From positions 682,001 through 746,000 of the forward strand of contig NZ_BAABIS010000001.1 in the NCBI RefSeq assembly GCF_039542905.1: a stretch of 64,000 nt of DNA, read 5' to 3'. The stretch is from Kitasatospora terrestris. GTDB lineage: Bacteria; Actinomycetota; Actinomycetes; Streptomycetales; Streptomycetaceae. Both the position numbers and the translations under genes were made by a program. Shown one piece after another: positions 59,309 to 64,000 of the stretch; within the stretch, counting starts at the first letter, position 1, and every line of letters begins with the position of its first letter. The notes beneath the pieces are model-generated. The model made no database searches and was not told where the DNA came from. It worked only from the letters and a program-made list of their open reading frames with translations.

Positions 59309-61060
59309 TCAGCGGCGGCGGGTGGGCGGGTCGGGGATGACGATCTCGGGTTCGCAGCCGTTGGGTTGGTCACTGGTGGGGGTGCAGATCGGGCCCTGCA
59401 TCAGGTTGAGCGAGTTGCCGGGGCCCGAGACGGCGGCGGTGAACAGGGCGTCGAGGTCCTCGCCGTGGCTGCCGCAGCCGGTGAACGGCGGGACGTACAG
59501 GTCGGTCTGGGCGAGCGGACCGCCGCCCTGCAGGGTGTAGTCGGGCTTGCCGTCGCCGCCGTCCGGCAGGTAGCCGTCCTGGCGGCCCTTGAGCACCAGG
59601 TCGACCGGCTCGGCGGTGCGGCAGTCGGGGCCGACGTCCAGCGGGGTGCCGTTGACCTTGACGTCGTAGATCCGCATCGACTGGTGGCCGCCGATGGTGA
59701 ACAGGCTCGGCTGGTTCCAGTTGGCGTTGCCGGTGGCGACAATGGTCAGCAGGCCGAGCGGGGTGAACTCGATCTTCGCGGTGGTCGGCACGAACCCGTA
59801 GGTCAGGAAGGTGGACTCGGCGACCGGGAGCTTCAGTTCGCCCAGCGAGTCGGCCTCGAAGTACCCGTCGGTGTCGCCCCAGAGCATCACCAGCCGCCGG
59901 GTCAGGTTCAGCCCGACCAGGGCGGGCGACTTCGCCGGGTCGTTGACCAGCGTGGCCTGGCCGAGCTTGGCGACGTTGGCGAAGCCGTCGGCGTAGGCGC
60001 AGGCGGGCACCGACGGGAAGGGGTACTCCGGGTCGGGCAGCACCATCGCGCCCTCCGGCACCGGGGGCAGCCGCCCGGCGTCCAGCGCGCCCTCCGGCGG
60101 TTCCGGGCACTGGTTGGTGCCGGAGTGGTAGCCGGCCTGCACCCGGATGGCGGCCGCCCCGCGGGCCGCCGCGCCGGGCACGGTCAGGCCGGCGGAGGCG
60201 GACGGGCCGGACGGGGTCGGCGAGCCGCTCGCGGAGGCCGATCCGCCCGGTGCGGCGGTTCCGGTCGGGGTTCCGCCCCCGGCGGCCCCGCCCGGCGGCC
60301 GAGCGGGACCGCTCCCACCGGGCGCGGGGGCCGACGGAACGGCGCTGCCCGCCGGCCCCTCGGCCACCACGACCCGGCCCAGCTCCGCGGCCTGACCGGC
60401 GACGGGGACACAGGCGACGGCGATGCGCGCGGCGCCCGCCGAAGCGGCTTTCGCCGCAGGGGCGCTCGCGGCAGCGACGTTCGCGGCAGGGGCGCTCGCG
60501 GTCGGGGAGCTCGGGGTCGGGGTGGGGGCCGCCGCGTTGGCGACCCGCTGGACCGTGAGGTCGAGGGCGAGGGCACCGGCCGTGAACGTCACCTCGCCGG
60601 GCGCGGCGACGGTGACGGCCGGCACGGTGCCGGTGAAGGCGAGCAGGCCGTCCCCGTCCCCGGGCAGCGGGGTCGTCGAGGCCGCCAGCGCGGTCCAGTC
60701 CGCGCGCACCGACGTCGCGCCCTGGCCGATCGCCGTGGTCAGGGCCGCCGTCCCGCTCGCGGCCACCACCTCGCCCGCGCCGGCCGCGGCACCAGCCAGG
60801 TCGGCGGGCAGCGGCACCCGGACCGTCAACTGCCCCGGTCGGAAGGCCGTTCCGGCCGACGCGCCGCCCGGGTAGGCCTGCTGGAGCTCGACCGTGACGC
60901 TCCGGTTCCCGCCCGGGAAGCCGCAGGTGTAGTCCAGCGACAGCCGCCCGTCCTGGCCGCCGGAGGCCGAGTCCGTCCCCGGCAGCAGCCCCGCCAGCAG
61001 CCCCGCTGCGGCAACGGCCGCGAGGCGCACCGAGCGGCGCGTGCCCACTGCATTCCTCAT
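59309..61060 (-). CDS. secreted DUF6801 domain-containing protein, first gene of the mce operon
   Basis: 583 residues. Signal peptide (TRRSVRLAAVAAAGLLAGLL ... DSASG), DUF6801 domain (about 35-180: LSLDYTCGFPGGNRSVTVEL, PLPADLAGAAAGAGEVVAAS), an Ala/Pro/Ser/Gly linker, then a second beta-rich domain with paired Cys (NQCPEPPEG, PACAYADGF, PDCRTAEP, TGCGSHGED, GPICTPTSDQPNGC). DUF6801 proteins occur beside actinobacterial mce genes and are probably envelope lipid-handling partners (inference). The start follows the signal pattern. Confidence 0.87.
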   Translation of the reverse strand: MRNAVGTRRSVRLAAVAAAGLLAGLLPGTDSASGGQDGRLSLDYTCGFPGGNRSVTVELQQAYPGGASAGTAFRPGQLTVRVPLPADLAGAAAGAGEVVAASGTAALTTAIGQGATSVRADWTALAASTTPLPGDGDGLLAFTGTVPAVTVAAPGEVTFTAGALALDLTVQRVANAAAPTPTPSSPTASAPAANVAAASAPAAKAASAGAARIAVACVPVAGQAAELGRVVVAEGPAGSAVPSAPAPGGSGPARPPGGAAGGGTPTGTAAPGGSASASGSPTPSGPSASAGLTVPGAAARGAAAIRVQAGYHSGTNQCPEPPEGALDAGRLPPVPEGAMVLPDPEYPFPSVPACAYADGFANVAKLGQATLVNDPAKSPALVGLNLTRRLVMLWGDTDGYFEADSLGELKLPVAESTFLTYGFVPTTAKIEFTPLGLLTIVATGNANWNQPSLFTIGGHQSMRIYDVKVNGTPLDVGPDCRTAEPVDLVLKGRQDGYLPDGGDGKPDYTLQGGGPLAQTDLYVPPFTGCGSHGEDLDALFTAAVSGPGNSLNLMQGPICTPTSDQPNGCEPEIVIPDPPTRRR

Positions 61061-61250
61061 GGCTGCGTCTCCTCGGCCCCGGATCGGGGCGTGCGGGTGG
61101 AAGCCCCGGGCGCGGGGCGGATCGCCGGCCGGCCCGGGGCTGGATTTTCGTTCGGGAGGCAGGACACTACGGTCCGGTAACAAGCAGCGACAAGTGATCG
61201 CACACGGGAAAAGTCGGCGATCTCGCCGGGGCGGAGAATTTTGTCATCCG

Positions 61251-61279
61251 CTGATAAGGCCCGCGCGGAGCCCTTGTCA
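61251..61279 (-). promoter_or_regulatory. possible promoter of the DUF6801-mce operon
   Basis: Minus strand TGACAA (61274-61279), 17-nt spacer, TATCAG (61251-61256), about 185 bp before the first ATG. A second TGACAA lies at 61241-61246, so ATGACAA is repeated 33 bp apart and may be part of a regulator site. It lies just after the terminator of the upstream gene. Confidence 0.38.
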
Positions 61280-61292
61280 TTCGATGAGCACG

Positions 61293-61339
61293 CCTCAGCC
61301 GCCTCCCGGCCCGGGGTCTGAGCCGGGAGGCGGCTGAGG
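61293..61339 (-). terminator. strong terminator after the small secreted protein gene
   Basis: A perfect 18-bp stem (arm 61322-61339 with arm 61293-61310, beginning CCTCAGCCGCCTCCCGGC) and an 11-nt loop. It lies 103 bp past the stop at 61442 and before the DUF6801-mce promoter region, so it separates the two minus-strand transcription units. The CAGTCCGGTCAGTACGG-type short direct repeats at 61391-61440 lie between stop and hairpin. Confidence 0.85.
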
Positions 61340-61441
61340 ACGGGTCCACCGCACCCGGAAGGAGGCGGGAGCGGTGGACCCTCGGCGGTCAGTCCCGTCA
61401 GTCCGGTCAGTACGGCCAGTCCGGTCGGTACGGGCCCGGGA

Positions 61442-62065
61442 TCACGGGGAGGTGATCGTCTGCGACCCGTTGAGGACGTAGTTCGCGGTGTAGGTCGCCG
61501 CGTCCCCGTTGTTGAGCAGACCCAGGCAGGTGCCGGACACGTTGTACGCGTGCAGATCACCGCCGCTGAGGCTCAGCGTGTGGGTCGAGTTGCTGTAGGT
61601 CCCGGTGAGGGTCGCCGGGGTGGCGCTGGTCGGACCGGCGAAGTCGGCGGTGCAGCCGGCGCCGCTGATGTGGGCCTTGACCCCGGTGAGGGTGCCGGTG
61701 GTCACGCCGGTGGCGGAGTTGTAGCTCACGGCGTTGAGGCTCCAGGGGAGCCCGTTCGGGGTCACCGTGAAGGTGATGCCCAGCGGACCGGTGCAGCTCG
61801 TCCAGCTCACCGAGGTGATGGAGGAGATGCCGGTGCCCGAGAGGCCGGAGCCGCTCTGCAGGGTGCCCGCCGCGCTGGAGGAGGAACAGGTCAGCTGCGT
61901 CCCGGTCCTGGTGTCGAGCAGCTTGGGCGAGGTCGCCTTCGCGGTCCACGCCCCACCGGGGGTGGCCGTCCAGGTGCCGGCGGCCGAGGCCGAGCCGGCG
62001 GTCATGCCGAGGGCCGCGGTGAGTGCGGCGGCGGCCACTGTGGTGGACTTGGTCAACTTGCGCAC
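61442..62065 (-). CDS. small secreted beta-rich protein
   Basis: 207 residues. Signal peptide VRKLTKSTTVAAAALTAALG ... ASA is followed by an all-beta domain poor in charged residues and rich in Thr/Ser/Gly: TWTATPGGAWTAKATSPKLL, SSITSVSWTSCTGPLGITFT, THTLSLSGGDLHAYNVSGTC. Four to six cysteines may pair. It resembles mycobacterial/streptomycete secreted proteins found near mce and DUF6801 genes; function unknown. The GTG has AGAAAGG at 9-12 nt upstream. Codon use is AT-richer at the wobble base of Thr/Ser than its neighbours. Confidence 0.82.
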   Translation of the reverse strand: MRKLTKSTTVAAAALTAALGMTAGSASAAGTWTATPGGAWTAKATSPKLLDTRTGTQLTCSSSSAAGTLQSGSGLSGTGISSITSVSWTSCTGPLGITFTVTPNGLPWSLNAVSYNSATGVTTGTLTGVKAHISGAGCTADFAGPTSATPATLTGTYSNSTHTLSLSGGDLHAYNVSGTCLGLLNNGDAATYTANYVLNGSQTITSP

Positions 62066-62551
62066 GTGCTGATCCTTTCTGGGAGTTCGCGGGCCGGTTC
62101 TTCCGGAATTCTGAAACGGCTCGAAGCGGAATTCCGACAGCGGCCCACCATCTGGGACGTTGCACCGATGCGAATCGGCCGTCGTCGTGGAAGTGGACGT
62201 TACGCACGGGTAACAGGGCCGCGCAACACTCCCGCCGGAGATTTCCCGGCAGAACTTACCGGCGGGTATTTTCTTGTCTCCGCACAACAGAAAGGGAGTT
62301 CACGCTTATAAGGAAATGAGCACCCCCACCCGGGCCGGCGCACCGCCCCGCCCCGGCGCCCCGGAACGGCCGTCCGCGGCGGCTGGACCGGCTCCGTGCA
62401 CGGAGGGTGCGCGGACGGCCACCGGTGGTCTATCTTTCAACTGTCGCCGAGAGTTTGTACGCTGCGCGCCTCGCCGGGGCCCACCACGCCCCGCCCGTAC
62501 CCGAAGGCGACCCGCACCGCTCACAGCAGCCGACCAACTGGGAGCACCGAC
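62066..62551. other. 486-bp divergent control region (secreted protein / PucR regulator)
   Basis: The left half is AT-richer than the rest of the window. It contains GTTAC-N6-GTAAC (62199-62214) and an 8-bp inverted repeat CCCGCCGG / CCGGCGGG (62231-62238 and 62259-62266). On the plus strand TACGCT (62458-62463) might be the regulator gene's -10. A short open frame from ATG 62317 (AAGGAA upstream) is Pro/Ala/Arg-rich and I do not accept it as a gene. Confidence 0.45.
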
Positions 62552-63760
62552 ATGACCGCAGGGCGACAGCCCCCGGAGCGCACCGAGCCGTTGGGACCGC
62601 TCCCACGTGAGCTGGCCGCCGTGATGAGGCCCGAACTCCCCAGCCTCCTCAAGGAGATGGCGTCCGAGATCGTGGCCGCCATCCCCGAGTACGCCGAACT
62701 GCTCGACGGCCCCAACGCCCGGGTGATCCGGGTCGGCATCGAGCAGAACATCGCCACCTTCGTCGACCAGATCGCCGCCCCCACCGCCACCACCTCCTTA
62801 CGCGACGAGATCTGCCGCCGTTTCGGCCGCTTCGAGGCGCACGAGGGACGCAGCCTGGACATGCTCCAGACCGCGTACCGGATCGGCTGCCAGGTCGGGC
62901 TGCGCCGGGCCCGCGCCGTCGGCAAGCGCTACAACTTCTCCGTCACGGTGATGCTCGCCTTCGCCGACGCGCTCTTCGCCTACATGGGCGACCTCGCCGA
63001 ACTCTCCCGCGAGGGCTACCAGCAGGCCATGGCCGAACTCGGCGAGGAGCCCGACCACCGGCGCCGGCGGCTGCTGCGACGCATCCTCGGCGGCACCGCC
63101 GTCGCCCGCAGCGCCCTCAACGAGCTCGCCGACCACGCCGGTTGGCCGCTGCCGACCGAAGTCACCCTGGTCGCGCTGCGCGCCACCGCACTCCCCTCGC
63201 GCACCGTCCTCGACCGGGACGTCCTGATCGACTTCGCCGATCCCGAGCCCCACCTGCTGGTCCCCGGACGGATCGAGGGCGAGCGCCGGGCCTCCCTGGA
63301 GAAGGCGCTCAGCGACTGCCGCGCCGCCATCGGTCCCACCACCCCGCTGGACGAGGCGGCCGACTCGCTCCGCTGGGCCCGGCAGACCCTGGTGCTCGTC
63401 GAGAGCGACGTCATCACCGACCAGCCGCTCGCCCGCACCGAGAACAACCTTCTGCCGCTCTGGCTGCTGAGCGACCCGGGCCTGGTCCGGCAGCTCGCCG
63501 CCCGCCACCTGGCGCCCCTGGCCGACCTGACGCCGGCCCAGCGCGCCCGGCTGATCGACACCCTGCGGACCTGGCTCACCACCCGCGGCACCGCCGCCCA
63601 GATGGCCGAGGCCCTCGGCGTCCACCCGCAGACCGTGCGCTACCGGATGCGGCTGCTCACCCGCGCCTTCGGCAGCCGACTCACCGACTCCGAGGAACGG
63701 TTCGCCATCGAGGTCGCGCTGCGGGCCCTGCAGTTGCAGGGCCCGCAGCGCGGCGGCTGA
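62552..63760 (+). CDS. PucR/CdaR-family transcriptional regulator
   Basis: 402 residues. N-terminal RsbRD-like helical sensor (about 15-170: LPSLLKEMASEIVAAIPEYA; ICRRFGRFEAHEGRSLDMLQ), a central GGDEF-like region, and a C-terminal PucR HTH: LIDTLRTWLTTRGTAAQMAE, ALGVHPQTVRYRMRLLTRAF. This design is common for regulators beside streptomycete lipid and mce genes, and it is the only regulator at this locus, so control of the divergent secreted protein and mce operon is likely (inference). Confidence 0.92.
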   Translation: MTAGRQPPERTEPLGPLPRELAAVMRPELPSLLKEMASEIVAAIPEYAELLDGPNARVIRVGIEQNIATFVDQIAAPTATTSLRDEICRRFGRFEAHEGRSLDMLQTAYRIGCQVGLRRARAVGKRYNFSVTVMLAFADALFAYMGDLAELSREGYQQAMAELGEEPDHRRRRLLRRILGGTAVARSALNELADHAGWPLPTEVTLVALRATALPSRTVLDRDVLIDFADPEPHLLVPGRIEGERRASLEKALSDCRAAIGPTTPLDEAADSLRWARQTLVLVESDVITDQPLARTENNLLPLWLLSDPGLVRQLAARHLAPLADLTPAQRARLIDTLRTWLTTRGTAAQMAEALGVHPQTVRYRMRLLTRAFGSRLTDSEERFAIEVALRALQLQGPQRGG

Positions 63761-63771
63761 GACGCGGCCCC

Positions 63772-64000
63772 TCACGCTCCGGCGCCCCCGAAGCGGCGCC
63801 AGCGCGCCGAAACGAACGAGAACGCCCCGTACGCGACGAGCCCCGCGGCCACCCCGACCAGCAGCCACGGGCCGGTGGAGCTGTCCGCGAACGACCGGAG
63901 CGTGCCGTCCATCCCCTTGGCGCGCCCCGGGTCGAACCGGACGGCGGCCAGCACCACGAAGATCCCGGCGGCGCCGTAGACGGCCCCGCGCGCCAGGTTC
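63772..64000 (-). CDS. DUF1206 membrane protein (C-terminal part; runs off the right edge)
   Basis: The last ~75 residues are visible: GAVYGAAGIFVVLAAVRFDP, KGMDGTLRSFADSSTGPWLL, VGVAAGLVAYGAFSFVSARW. This is the final repeat of DUF1206 (three tandem two-helix units, function unknown). The N-terminus lies beyond the window. It converges on the PucR gene with an 11-bp gap. Confidence 0.85.
   Translation of the reverse strand, partial: NLARGAVYGAAGIFVVLAAVRFDPGRAKGMDGTLRSFADSSTGPWLLVGVAAGLVAYGAFSFVSARWRRFGGAGA

Noticed and set aside
58487-61180. Plus-strand open frame of ~900 codons over the ABC ATPase and DUF6801 genes
   Set aside because: Pure antisense of conserved genes; composition is Gln/Gly/Val noise with no motif.
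62317-62555. Short plus-strand frame with an AAGGAA site in the mce control region
   Set aside because: Pro/Ala/Arg-rich composition, overlaps the regulator start, no recognisable feature.
1-64000. tRNA, rRNA or riboswitch genes
   Set aside because: No cloverleaf-like segment with a TTCGA-type T-arm or other known RNA signature was seen on either strand by eye; a covariance-model search would be decisive.

Overview
High-GC actinobacterial DNA, almost certainly from the family Streptomycetaceae (Streptomyces or Kitasatospora). The evidence is very strong third-position G/C bias, frequent GTG starts, TGA stops with 4-nt start/stop overlaps, DUF families typical of these genera (DUF6891, DUF4395, DUF3040, DUF427, DUF6801, DUF7144), a single complete mce locus, and remnants of IS elements common in streptomycetes.

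Region 1 (1-17.5 kb) is a worn accessory region. Intact genes (ArsR/flavin reductase pair, Ser/Thr kinase, lone GcvH, DUF6891 protein, a PaoABC-type molybdenum aldehyde oxidoreductase operon, VOC protein, secreted M23 peptidase, quinone oxidoreductase, alpha/beta hydrolase) are mixed with broken pieces: IS630-, IS110-, IS5- and IS481-type transposases, a CadD-like transporter, an Orn/Lys/Arg decarboxylase C-terminus, an MFS C-terminus and two degraded genes of unknown role. Several are broken by single-base shifts, some of them in C-runs.

Region 2 (17.5-46.8 kb) is compact and mostly intact: cyclophilin, a P450-ferredoxin pair with an upstream operator, a thioredoxin/DUF4395 operon behind a leaderless cysteine-type leader peptide, DUF302, a PAS-PP2C phosphatase, a secreted GH13 alpha-amylase with its promoter, carbonic anhydrase, universal stress protein, flavodoxin, a membrane flavin electron-transfer set (ferric-reductase-like protein, FMN-binding protein, ApbE) divergent from an OmpR-type two-component system, a TetR/FAD-monooxygenase pair sharing a palindromic operator, an SDR/DUF3040 pair, an XRE regulator followed by a phytoene-desaturase-like flavoprotein, and an FeS-type photolyase-like protein.

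Region 3 (46.9-64 kb) is one large minus-strand mce operon: a DUF6801 secreted protein, the MlaF-like ATPase, two YrbE permeases, MceA-F (E is a lipoprotein) and four Mce-associated membrane proteins, tightly coupled. By family knowledge this is a lipid/sterol-type importer spanning the envelope. Upstream lies a separately terminated small secreted protein, and divergently a PucR/CdaR-type regulator that may control the locus. The window ends inside a DUF1206 membrane protein.

No tRNA, rRNA, CRISPR array, phage module or secondary-metabolite core gene was seen. The most interesting small-scale signals are the leaderless leader-peptide gene with a near-consensus promoter, the 38-bp perfect palindrome between the ArsR and flavin reductase genes, a six-repeat G4-type array between convergent genes, an unexplained 22-bp perfect inverted repeat, and a His-to-Trp change in amylase region IV.
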